Below, one piece after another: positions 8,595-16,455 of a stretch of DNA of 64,000 nt. The translations under genes and the position numbers were made by a program. Each line of letters opens with the position of its first letter. The stretch's first letter is position 1. The DNA lies in the NCBI GenBank assembly GCA_039815465.1, contig JBCBZG010000007.1, forward strand, positions 1 to 64,000. Reading direction: 5' to 3'. The notes under the pieces are model-generated. The model made no database searches and was not told the DNA's origin. It saw only the letters and a program-made list of their open reading frames with translations. Source of the stretch: Shimia_B sp039815465. Lineage in GTDB: Bacteria; Pseudomonadota; Alphaproteobacteria; Rhodobacterales; Rhodobacteraceae.

Positions 8595-8942
8595 TCAGTC
8601 TGCTTGGGATGGCAGATAGGCCTCCACCGCTGCTGTGGCCACTACAATGCCATGTGCGCTGGCGGGGGTTCGGATGTGCAAGCCACCCTCGACCGCCGTG
8701 ACGGTGGCGCGGCCCCGGGGTAGCGCGGCCTTGAGCGCCTCGCAATCCACGGACGCGGGGTCGGGTACCCCCACGGTTACCTGCACGCGCATCTCGTCGT
8801 GGGGCAGGCCCAGCACGTCAAACATGGGGATCGACGAATGCCGGATCGCGTCTTCAATCGCCCGCGCCGCCGCCTTGGTCTGATCGCCGCCATACTGGTC
8901 GTTGCCGGTGCCCATTTCGATGATGAAGCGTTGGTCGCTCAT
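8595..8942 (-). CDS. Lin0512 family protein (second of a tandem pair)
   Basis: A 115-residue protein of the uncharacterised Lin0512 family. It shares a layout with its upstream neighbour: an N-terminal FIIEMGTGNDQYGGD strand and loop, an AAARAIEDAIRHSSI helix, an MRVQVTVGVPDP strand, and a C-terminal VATAAVEAYL strand. The ATG at 8942 overlaps the stop of the first copy (8939) in an ATGA junction, so translation is coupled. The role is unknown. The paralogous pair suggests a heteromeric complex, an inference from gene order alone. Confidence 0.8.
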   Translation of the reverse strand: MSDQRFIIEMGTGNDQYGGDQTKAAARAIEDAIRHSSIPMFDVLGLPHDEMRVQVTVGVPDPASVDCEALKAALPRGRATVTAVEGGLHIRTPASAHGIVVATAAVEAYLPSQAD

Positions 8943-9280
8943 GCCACGCCCTCCAGGCTCACTTTGATGGCGACATTGGCGATGACGGTGGGTGTCCCGC
9001 CGCCGGGCCGGGGCACGTCGAGCCCGCCCTTTTCCACGTGAAAGGTCGGCTGGCCGTAGGGGAAGACCTCCGCCAGCTTGCTCGTATCGACCCGGTCGGG
9101 CGCCTGCACGCCCACCACCACGCAGAGCCGCATGTCGGACTTATCCTTTCCAAAGAGTTCCGCGAGGTTGATGGAATTGTGCCAGAGCGCGTCTTTCAAC
9201 GCCCGCGTCGCGGCCTCGGTGTAGTCCTGCCGTCTGAGCGATGTGCCCATGCCAAATTCGATGAGAAGTGGTCGACCCAT
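8939..9280 (-). CDS. Lin0512 family protein (first of a tandem pair)
   Basis: A 113-residue paralogue of the following gene with the same segments in the same order: LIEFGMGTSLRRQDYTEAA, a helix RALKDALWHNSINLAELFG, MRLCVVVGVQAPDRVD, and the C-terminal VIANVAIKVSLEGVA. I chose the ATG at 9280, which gives the family N-terminus (MGRPLLIEFGMG) with a GGGGGCAGAG leader; the open frame runs 18 codons further up. It is the first gene of a three-gene leftward operon ending in the FMN reductase. Function is not known. Confidence 0.8.
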   Translation of the reverse strand: MGRPLLIEFGMGTSLRRQDYTEAATRALKDALWHNSINLAELFGKDKSDMRLCVVVGVQAPDRVDTSKLAEVFPYGQPTFHVEKGGLDVPRPGGGTPTVIANVAIKVSLEGVA

Positions 9281-9475
9281 GCTCTGCCCCCTGTTGCGCC
9301 GTCCCACCATGCCAGGGCGCCGGGCTCGGGGCAATTCGTCACCGGGCTGCGGCTTGGGGGCAGGACCCTAGGGCACGGCGCAGGCAGCACCAAAGCCACA
9401 GGTGCGGGGCGAGTGTTGGGCGCTGGCAAGCGATCTATGGTGCCGTGGCGCGTGATCCGCTAGTCCACCGGCACA

Positions 9476-10585
9476 GTGCTAGAATTTGACCCAAACATAC
9501 CCCTTGCCGCTGGCATCCGTGTTGTGGAAAACGCCATCGTCGTCCCCTGGGGCCGCGGGAAAAAGCGTGCGATGGCGCGGCCAGCGGGCGTGTTTACCGC
9601 CGATGGGGCGTTTTGCGCTGACGCGATGACCTACCGCGCAGCGACGCGCCCGACAACGGTGGAGCCTGAGTGCCCAAAGCCTGAGGAGATCACCCAGACC
9701 CTACCGGGAACGCTGCTTTTTGGCGGGCTGGCCTATGGGCATTTCGGCCATGCGCTGTGTGAAAGCACGGGGCGGCTCTGGGCGGCGGACGTGTTTGGTG
9801 AGCCGATCGATCACATCCTCTACTTCCCCAAAAAGCCGCTGCGCCACCCCAACCGCAGCCTGCCGCTGGTCAATGCGATCCTGGGCAGCTTGGGCCCACT
9901 GCCCCCGGCGCTGGCAATCAATGACCCCACCCGGGTGGAGCGGCTCGTGATCGCGCCCCAGGGCTTTGGGGTCGATGGCATGGCCGCCGGCGCGCCGGAG
10001 TTCCGCGCCTTTATCCACCGCCGCTGGCGCGACCGTGTCACGGCTGACGGGCCAGACAAGATCTATATCTCTCGCAGCAAGGTGTTCAAAAAGCGCGGGC
10101 GGCTTTTGCTCGAGGAGCGCATCGAGGCAGAGCTGGAGCGGGAGGGGTTCACGATTTTCCACCCCCAGCAGCACAGCCTCGACAGCCAGCTGGCCCATTA
10201 CAAGGCCGCAAAGGTCATCGTGTCCACCGACAACTCCGCCTTGCATCTGGCGGCGTGCGTGGTGCAGCCGGACTGCAAAGTGGCGATCCTGGTGCGGCGG
10301 CCGGGTCGGATTTTCCGCGACTTTGAGCGACAGTTCGACAGCTTTGCGGGGATCACGGCAGTCATCAGCAACACCTGCGACCGCTTCTGGTTCCGCGCGG
10401 GCGAGGCGGTGCGCTTTAACGAGACCTTTGCCCTGATCGATTTCGAAGACACCGGCCGCGCGCTCGCCGAGGCGGGGATCGTGTCAAACACCCCCTGGGT
10501 GGAGCCCACGGAGGCCGAGATCCAAGAGGCCGTCGCCCAGCTCGAAGCCCGCGGCGAGCTGCCCCTGGAAGAGGTCGAGGTGTAG
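9476..10585 (+). CDS. Glycosyltransferase 61-like (DUF563) protein
   Basis: A 369-residue protein resembling GT61/DUF563 glycosyltransferases: FGGLAYGHFGHALCESTGRL near residue 80 (the usual N-terminal H-x-x-H region), KIYISRSK near residue 198, and VSTDNSALHLAACV near residue 245, typical of the C-terminal nucleotide-sugar fold. It may glycosylate a surface polysaccharide, but it stands alone with no other polysaccharide genes. The start is a GTG without a clear Shine-Dalgarno; an in-frame ATG 32 codons later is possible. The family assignment is moderately sure, the substrate unknown. Confidence 0.72.
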   Translation: MLEFDPNIPLAAGIRVVENAIVVPWGRGKKRAMARPAGVFTADGAFCADAMTYRAATRPTTVEPECPKPEEITQTLPGTLLFGGLAYGHFGHALCESTGRLWAADVFGEPIDHILYFPKKPLRHPNRSLPLVNAILGSLGPLPPALAINDPTRVERLVIAPQGFGVDGMAAGAPEFRAFIHRRWRDRVTADGPDKIYISRSKVFKKRGRLLLEERIEAELEREGFTIFHPQQHSLDSQLAHYKAAKVIVSTDNSALHLAACVVQPDCKVAILVRRPGRIFRDFERQFDSFAGITAVISNTCDRFWFRAGEAVRFNETFALIDFEDTGRALAEAGIVSNTPWVEPTEAEIQEAVAQLEARGELPLEEVEV

Positions 10586-10622
10586 GGTGGGTATCGGGCG
10601 CTCAAAGACTATTCCGCTCGGG

Positions 10623-11471
10623 TCAAAGCCACCGCACCCATTTAAAAAACGCATAAAGGCCCAAACCGATTGCGGCACTGGCGATTGATACGATCGCAAA
10701 GCCGGACGCGTTTTCAACCCACGGCATCCCGCCCACGTTCACCCCGAAAAGCCCCGTCAGGAACCCCAACGGGAGAAAGATCGCGGCCATTACGCCCAGG
10801 ATGTAAGAGTTTCGTCCTTGCCGCGCGGCCTCCTGTGCGAGGAGGTGGTCGCCGAGGATCACCAGACGCTCTTTTGCAGCATCGAGCGCCTCTAGCGTGC
10901 GGGCCATGCGTTGGGCCGTTTCGTGAAACGCTGTCTCCAGCGGCGTACCGCGGTGGTAAGACCAGAGCGTGTCTAGCGCCTCGCGTTGGGGACCGAGGAA
11001 CCGACGTAGTTTCACGAGCGTCCGGCGCAGGTCAAGGAGCGTGCTCGTGTCAGTGTGGCCGTGCTCCAAATGCGAATCTTCGAGCGTATCAACATGCTCT
11101 TCGAGCTCGAGTGCGACGGTCTCGATCCGATGTACTAGGCCCTGGGTCAGTCGCTCGATCAAGTCATCTGTGCTGTCCAACGGGGTGGTATCGAGAGCGT
11201 CCTTGGTGGCTGTGACGGTCATAACGCGGCGTTTGCGTACGGTTATGACCGTGTCGGTCCGCGCCCAAAGCCGGAGCGCGACCATATCCTCTGGGTCGGC
11301 CCCGGGGTTCAGGTTCACGCCGCGCAAATTCAGAATCAACCCGCCCTGGTGCGCAGTGCATCTGGGGCGTGTCTCTGGAGCGGTGAGCGCGGCCGCCACG
11401 TCGCTGTCGACCTGGCTGTCGATCCAATCCCGCAGGCCTGGGGTGGTAAGGTCGAAGTGCCACCAGGTCAC
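10623..11471 (-). CDS. CorA/ZntB-family divalent metal transporter
   Basis: A 282-residue inner-membrane protein with the CorA-superfamily plan: a cytoplasmic N-terminal domain rich in charged helices, then two C-terminal transmembrane helices. The loop between them reads GVNVGGMP, the ZntB-like GVN variant of the CorA GMN filter, which suggests zinc or other divalent cation transport rather than classical magnesium uptake. The start is a GTG at 11471, 38 bases after the cobO stop, so it may be the last gene of the cobW-cobO transcript. Which metal it carries (cobalt is tempting beside cob genes) cannot be decided from sequence. Confidence 0.85.
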   Translation of the reverse strand: MTWWHFDLTTPGLRDWIDSQVDSDVAAALTAPETRPRCTAHQGGLILNLRGVNLNPGADPEDMVALRLWARTDTVITVRKRRVMTVTATKDALDTTPLDSTDDLIERLTQGLVHRIETVALELEEHVDTLEDSHLEHGHTDTSTLLDLRRTLVKLRRFLGPQREALDTLWSYHRGTPLETAFHETAQRMARTLEALDAAKERLVILGDHLLAQEAARQGRNSYILGVMAAIFLPLGFLTGLFGVNVGGMPWVENASGFAIVSIASAAIGLGLYAFFKWVRWL

Positions 11472-11509
11472 GCTGCCACTGGTGACACGCCAGAGAGGCG
11501 CTGCAGTGC

Positions 11510-12133
11510 TCAGAACTCCACCCCAATCTGCGCCTTGATCCCTGACCGGAACGGGTGCTTCACGAGCTCCATTTCTGTCACCAGGTCGGCCACTTCGATC
11601 AGTTCGTCCTTGGCGTTGCGACCCGTTAGGACCACGTGGGTCATCTCCGGCTTCTCATCGGTCAGGAACTGCACCACCTCGGCCACGTCGATGTAGTCGT
11701 AGCGGAGCGCGATGTTGATTTCGTCGAGCAGCACCATGTGGTTCGACGGGTCGCGGATCAGCTCTTTGGCTTTCTCCCACGCTGCCTGGGCCATTTCGAT
11801 GTCGCGGGATTTGTCTTGGGTCTCCCACGTAAATCCCTCGCCCATGGTGTGGAAGGCGCACAGGTCGGTGAAGCGGCCCAGGATCAGGTCGCGTTCGCCG
11901 GTGCTCATCCCGCCCTTGATGAACTGGACGACGGCGCATTTGCGGCCATGGGCGATGTGGCGGAAGATCATGCCGAAGGCGGCGGAGCTTTTGCCCTTGC
12001 CCCGGCCCGTGTGGACGATGACGAGGCCCTTTTCCTCGGTCTTTGTGGCCATGATCTTATCCCGGGCGGCCTTTTTCTTGGCCATCTTGGTGGCGTGGCG
12101 GGCGGCGTCTTCGGGGGTTGGGTCAGTGGTCAT
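11510..12133 (-). CDS. cobO: Cob(I)yrinic acid a,c-diamide adenosyltransferase
   Basis: CobO (BtuR/CobA type) transfers the 5'-deoxyadenosyl group of ATP to the corrinoid cobalt after cobalt insertion. The P-loop is IVHTGRGKGKSSAAFG; further family segments are VVQFIKGGMSTGERDL, HMVLLDEINIALRYDYID and THVVLTGRNAKDELIE. The ATG at 12133 gives 207 residues, the normal length, and drops a spurious 50-codon extension. It lies 186 bases after cobN, and the gap contains the second copy of the structured repeat, so cobO may have its own promoter or be separated post-transcriptionally. Confidence 0.95.
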   Translation of the reverse strand: MTTDPTPEDAARHATKMAKKKAARDKIMATKTEEKGLVIVHTGRGKGKSSAAFGMIFRHIAHGRKCAVVQFIKGGMSTGERDLILGRFTDLCAFHTMGEGFTWETQDKSRDIEMAQAAWEKAKELIRDPSNHMVLLDEINIALRYDYIDVAEVVQFLTDEKPEMTHVVLTGRNAKDELIEVADLVTEMELVKHPFRSGIKAQIGVEF

Positions 12134-12217
12134 GGCGTGTCCGTGTTCTTTGGTTTTAGGGGAGTTTGGGGTGCAGCGGCGCACGGCGCAAGAGGGCTCT
12201 CTAATACATAGCCTCAG

Positions 12218-12303
12218 AGTACTCGCCCGATGGGAACCATCGGGCCGCGCCGTTCCGCCCCCACGGGGCGGCGCGAACGCCACCCCTCGGACCGGCGCTA
12301 TAG
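12218..12303 (-). repeat. Structured 3'-UTR element, copy 2 (after cobN)
   Basis: It starts 16 bases after the cobN stop and has the same orientation relative to the upstream gene as copy 1. The small hairpin is GCCCGATG/CATCGGGC (12225-12245): relative to copy 1, one C-G pair has become T-A, so pairing is kept by a double change. The outer stem is 12247-12257 with 12288-12298 (one mismatch), and the inner hairpin is shortened to CCGCCCC/GGGGCGG. Bases 12266-12303 are identical to 2381-2418. Confidence 0.7.
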
Positions 12304-12319
12304 CCGAACCGCAGTTGCG

Positions 12320-15300
12320 CTAGTTTAGGATTTCGACCAACCGCGCGCGGGCTGAATTTGAGCGGGGGGTCCAGAGGCCGCGGTCGATGGCTTCTTGGAA
12401 GCGTTCGGCCATCTCCTTCAGCGCAGGTGCATTATGCGTCTCGATGAACTCCCGCACCTCATCATCTTCCAGATACGCCTCGTGGATCAGGTCGAAATGG
12501 TGGTTCTGGACCGCCCCCGTGGTGGCGGCAAAGGCAAAGAGGTAGTCGGTCGTCGCGGCCATTTCGAAGGCGCCTTTGTAGCCGTGGCGCATGACGCCCG
12601 CGATCCACTTCGGGTTCGCCGCGCGGGAGCGGACGACGCGGCCGATTTCGTCCTGCAGGGTGCGGATGCGCGGCGTTTCGGGGCGGGAGTGGTCGTTGTG
12701 GTAGATCGGGACTTGCGCGCCGGTGAGTGCGGTGATCGCCGCTGCCGCGCCGCCTTCGAACTGGTAGTAGTCGTCGCTGTCGAGGATGTCGTGTTCCCGG
12801 TTGTCCTGATTTTGGACGATGGCCTGCGCGGAGGTCAGGCGCTGGGCGAACCCGTCCGCGTCCCGCGCGCCCTCCTGCCCCTTGCCGTATGCGTATGAGG
12901 ACCATTCGAGGTAGGCGCGGCCCAGATCGGCGGTGTCGGACCAGATGCGCTCGTCGATGAGCGCCTGCAGGCCTGCTCCGTAAGCGCCTGGTTTTGAGCC
13001 ATAAACGCGGGGGCCTGCGGCGGCGCGTGCCGGGTTTTGGTCGGCGGGCTCATCCAGCTCTTGGATCGCACGGGCGGCGGCGTCCACGAGGTCGATGAGA
13101 CCGGGGAAGGCGTCGCGGAAGAAGCCGGAGACACGCAGCGTGACGTCCACGCGGGGGCGGCCCAGGACGCCGAGCGGCAGGATTTCGAACCCCGTGACGC
13201 GGCGACCGGCGGCGTCCCATGTGGGCTTTGCGCCCATGAGCGCCAGCGCCTGCGCGATGTCATCGCCGCCGGTGCGCATATTGGCCGTGCCCCAAGCTGT
13301 CAGCACAAGGGATCGCAGCCAGTCGCCATGGTCCTGGAGGTGCTTGTCGATCAGCATCGACGCGCTTTTCCAACCCAGCGCCCAGGCGGTCTGCGTCGGC
13401 ACGGCGCGGGTGTCGACGGAGAAGAAGTTGCGCCCGGTGGGGAGCACGTCGAGCCGCCCGCGGGTGGGGGCGCCTGAGGGGCCTGCCGGGATCGCGCGGC
13501 CATCGAGGCCGGTGATCATGGCGTCGAGCTCTGATGGTCCGCAGGCGTCAATGGTTGGAAGGACGTCGGATTTGATGCCATCTAGCACCCCAGCGGAGGC
13601 TGCGCCGGGCGCGTCTGATGTGCCTTCGAGGAGTTCGATGGCGAGGAGTTCGAGCCGCTCGATCGTGTCCCCTGTGCTGCGCCAGGGGTCACTGGTCAGT
13701 TCGAGCGCCGCGGGGCGCGGGCCGTTCCATGGGTCCGAAGGGGTTGCTGACAGCGGCTCGAAATCGAGGCTGAGGTCGTTTGCCAGCGCGCCGATGAGCG
13801 ACGCATTTGCGCCATCGCCGTCCCCCCGCGCCATGCGCGTGAGCGCGATGGCGAGGTCGCGGCGTTGGGTGCCTGCTGGGCTCGTGCCGAAGATATGGAG
13901 GCCGTCGCGGATTTGCGCTTCCTTCAGCTCGCAGAGGTATGCGTCGATTTTGGCAAGATCGGTGTCTGTATCACTGCCATCCATGCCGACATCGGCGTCG
14001 AGCCCGGTGGCGGAGGCGAGGGTCACGATCTCCTTCCTCAGATGGGTGACGCGGCGGGCGTCGACGCCTGCGGCTTCGTAGTATTCGTCCACCAGTGTTT
14101 CGAGGTCGCGGAGCGGGCCGTAGGTTTCGGCGCGGGTGAGCGGGGGTGTGAGATGGTCGAGGATCACTGCCTGTGCGCGGCGCTTGGCCTGGGTGCCCTC
14201 GCCCGGGTCGTTGACGATAAAGGGGTAGAGGTGCGGTGTGGGGCCTAAGATCGCCTCCGGCGCGCAAGCCGCGCTCAGCGCGAGCGCCTTGCCGGGCAGC
14301 CATTCGAGGTTGCCGTGTTTGCCCATGTGGACGACGGCCTGCGCCTGCTGGACGTGGCGCAGCCAGATGTAGAACGCGATGTAGTTGTGCGGCGGGGCGA
14401 GGTCGGGGGCGTGATACGTCTCCTCCGGGTCGATATTGTAGCCGCGGGCGGGTTGGACGCCCACGGTGACGTTCCCGAATTGGAGAATGCTGAGTTTGAA
14501 GGCACCGTTTGGGCCGCCCTCCGGGGGAAGTATTTTTGGACGAAAGAAAGGGTCATCCGTCGGAGCGCCCCAGCGGTCCTCGACGGTTTGGCGGAAGTCG
14601 TAGGGGAGGGATTTGTAGTGGTCGAGATAGGTGGCGAGGGGGAGTTCGGAGCCGCCGTCCTTTTGCGCGCGGTCGGTGAGCCAGTTGGTGGGGCCCGCGA
14701 GGATCTGGGCCATGAGGGCGTCGGTGTCTGACGGGGAGTTTTCGACGGCGTAGCCTGCTGACGTGAGGCGGTTCAGGACGTTTATGGTCGCGGCGGGGGT
14801 GTCGAGACCCACGCCGTTGGCGAGGCGGCCATCCTTGTTGGGGTAGTTGGCGAGGATCAGCGCGACTTGGCGGTCTTCGGGCGCGGTTTCGCGGAGGGTG
14901 GCCCAGTTTCGGGCGAGGTCGGCCACGAATTCCACCCGCGTGCCTTCGGCGCGGTAGGTGGCGATGGCGCATTCGGTGGCCTCGTCGAAATAGGCCTCGT
15001 CTTTGAACGAAATCGCGCGAGACAGGATGCGGCCGTCGACCTCTGGCAGGGCCACGTTCATGGCGATGTCGCGGGCGGGGAGGCCGGTGAGGCCCTCGGC
15101 CCAGGTCTCCTCGGACGAGGCGGAGAGGACGACCTGGAACACTGGCGCGTCATTGGCGAGCAGTGGGTTTTGGCCTGCGGCCTCTGGCGTGCCGGTGGCG
15201 AAGCTCGTGCAGTTGAGGATGACGGCTGGGGGGGCCTCCGCGAAGAGGTAGGCGAGGGTGGCGGCGGAGACGGGGTCCTTCAGGCTCGCCGCGAAGATTG

Positions 15301-16000
15301 GCAGCGGGTTCAGGCCGCGGCGGGCGAGGCTCTTGGTTAGTCGGTTGATGGGGTTGAGGCCTGCGCCCTGAACGAGGGCGCGGTAGAAGATGATGGGGAC
15401 GACCGGGGCGTCATTGGTCCATGTGGCGCGGATGGTGGCGAGGTCGCATTGGCCGTGGCCGGGCCAGTAGGTGCCGGCCTTAAGCAGGGGTTCGGCGGCG
15501 GGCGGTCTGGGTGTGCCGTCCAGCATGTGACGGCAGAGGTCGAGGGCGTAGGTGGCGTTTTGCGGACCGCCTTCGACGAAATAGGACCAGAGTGCGTCGT
15601 AATCGATGTCGGTGACCGTGCTGAAGGTGCGCAGTTCGTCGTCTGGTTTGTCGTCGCCGGGGAGGAAGGCCACGGGCACGCCGGCCTCCCGCAGCCGCGC
15701 GGCGCATTGTTCGAAGCCGTAGCGCCAGTAGCCTGCGCCGCCGAGCATGCGGATGACGACGAGGCGGCATTTGGTGAGGCAGCTGTCGATATGCATGTCG
15801 ACGCTCAGCGGGTGGCTGAGATGGGTGAGATTGGCGAGGCGCAGGGTGGGCGGCTCCGCCATCTCGCTGCGGGCTTGGGACAGCGCGGCGAGCTCGGTGT
15901 CAGCGGCGGAGATGAAGGCGACATCGGCGGGGCTTTGGCCCAGCTCCACGGGCTCTGACCCGTCGCTGACCTGGCCGGGCGTCGCGGCGAGGAGGTGCAT
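12320..16000 (-). CDS. cobN: Cobaltochelatase subunit CobN
   Basis: The large subunit of the aerobic ATP-dependent cobaltochelatase, which inserts Co2+ into hydrogenobyrinic acid a,c-diamide with CobS and CobT; it is homologous to BchH. The 1226-residue protein has the family blocks QPARGYNIDPEETYHAPDL, HMGKHGNLEWLPGKA, ILANYPNKDGRLANGVGLD and WSSYAYGKG. The ATG at 16000 overlaps the stop of the GNAT gene by one base (TGATG), which fixes the start. An in-frame segment (RPKILPPEGGPN, about 14515-14545) matches an intergenic repeat and looks like an insertion into the usual sequence. cobS and cobT are not in the window. Confidence 0.95.
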   Translation of the reverse strand: MHLLAATPGQVSDGSEPVELGQSPADVAFISAADTELAALSQARSEMAEPPTLRLANLTHLSHPLSVDMHIDSCLTKCRLVVIRMLGGAGYWRYGFEQCAARLREAGVPVAFLPGDDKPDDELRTFSTVTDIDYDALWSYFVEGGPQNATYALDLCRHMLDGTPRPPAAEPLLKAGTYWPGHGQCDLATIRATWTNDAPVVPIIFYRALVQGAGLNPINRLTKSLARRGLNPLPIFAASLKDPVSAATLAYLFAEAPPAVILNCTSFATGTPEAAGQNPLLANDAPVFQVVLSASSEETWAEGLTGLPARDIAMNVALPEVDGRILSRAISFKDEAYFDEATECAIATYRAEGTRVEFVADLARNWATLRETAPEDRQVALILANYPNKDGRLANGVGLDTPAATINVLNRLTSAGYAVENSPSDTDALMAQILAGPTNWLTDRAQKDGGSELPLATYLDHYKSLPYDFRQTVEDRWGAPTDDPFFRPKILPPEGGPNGAFKLSILQFGNVTVGVQPARGYNIDPEETYHAPDLAPPHNYIAFYIWLRHVQQAQAVVHMGKHGNLEWLPGKALALSAACAPEAILGPTPHLYPFIVNDPGEGTQAKRRAQAVILDHLTPPLTRAETYGPLRDLETLVDEYYEAAGVDARRVTHLRKEIVTLASATGLDADVGMDGSDTDTDLAKIDAYLCELKEAQIRDGLHIFGTSPAGTQRRDLAIALTRMARGDGDGANASLIGALANDLSLDFEPLSATPSDPWNGPRPAALELTSDPWRSTGDTIERLELLAIELLEGTSDAPGAASAGVLDGIKSDVLPTIDACGPSELDAMITGLDGRAIPAGPSGAPTRGRLDVLPTGRNFFSVDTRAVPTQTAWALGWKSASMLIDKHLQDHGDWLRSLVLTAWGTANMRTGGDDIAQALALMGAKPTWDAAGRRVTGFEILPLGVLGRPRVDVTLRVSGFFRDAFPGLIDLVDAAARAIQELDEPADQNPARAAAGPRVYGSKPGAYGAGLQALIDERIWSDTADLGRAYLEWSSYAYGKGQEGARDADGFAQRLTSAQAIVQNQDNREHDILDSDDYYQFEGGAAAAITALTGAQVPIYHNDHSRPETPRIRTLQDEIGRVVRSRAANPKWIAGVMRHGYKGAFEMAATTDYLFAFAATTGAVQNHHFDLIHEAYLEDDEVREFIETHNAPALKEMAERFQEAIDRGLWTPRSNSARARLVEILN
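14527..14552 (-). repeat. 26-bp dispersed repeat, copy inside cobN
   Basis: This is the exact reverse complement of 147-172 and is read in frame as PFFRPKIL in CobN. It sits directly before the conserved GAFKLSILQFGNVTVG block, where I would expect CobN proteins to go from a short aspartate-rich turn straight to this block. This suggests the repeat and its flank were inserted and are tolerated as about ten extra residues. Confidence 0.7.
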
Positions 16001-16455
16001 CAGAGCGTCTTTTCCATGAAAACGGAGGATCCGTTTTCTGTATAGGCGCCGAAGGGGCCAATCTGGGTGTAGCCCATACGGGTGTAAAACGCGATTGCCG
16101 CAGGGGAGGCGAGGCCAGTCTCGAGTCGCATCAGCGGGAGCGCTTCGGCGCGGGCGGTTGTTTCGCAAGCGGTGACGAGCGCATCGGCCCATCCTTGGCC
16201 GCGGTGGTTTTTCGCCACGAAAATGCGTTTGAGTTCGCCATAGCCGTCGCAGACCGCATAGCCGCCGCAGACGATGGGAGTGGGGCCGTCACGTCCCACG
16301 AAAAAGCGCACGTCGCCGTCCACGAGTTGCTGGGGCGAAAAGGCATAACGCAAATGGGGCGGGTAGAGCGCTGATTGCTCCCGCTCGGACCCGTCGATGA
16401 GCGCAAGTGCATCGGGGTGCATGGGGTCTGTGCGCGTGATCTCCAACGTGGTCAT
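16000..16455 (-). CDS. GNAT-family N-acetyltransferase
   Basis: A 151-residue acetyl-CoA-dependent acyltransferase. The central GELKRIFVAKNHRGQGWADA is motif A with the acetyl-CoA pyrophosphate loop (R-x-x-G-x-G/A type), and the C-terminal LASPAAIAFYTRMGYTQIG is motif B. The substrate is unknown. It is sandwiched between cobW and cobN with a 4-base and a 1-base overlap, so it is translated with them; whether it has a role in cobalamin synthesis is open. The small N-terminal part contains no extra domain. Confidence 0.9.
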   Translation of the reverse strand: MTTLEITRTDPMHPDALALIDGSEREQSALYPPHLRYAFSPQQLVDGDVRFFVGRDGPTPIVCGGYAVCDGYGELKRIFVAKNHRGQGWADALVTACETTARAEALPLMRLETGLASPAAIAFYTRMGYTQIGPFGAYTENGSSVFMEKTL

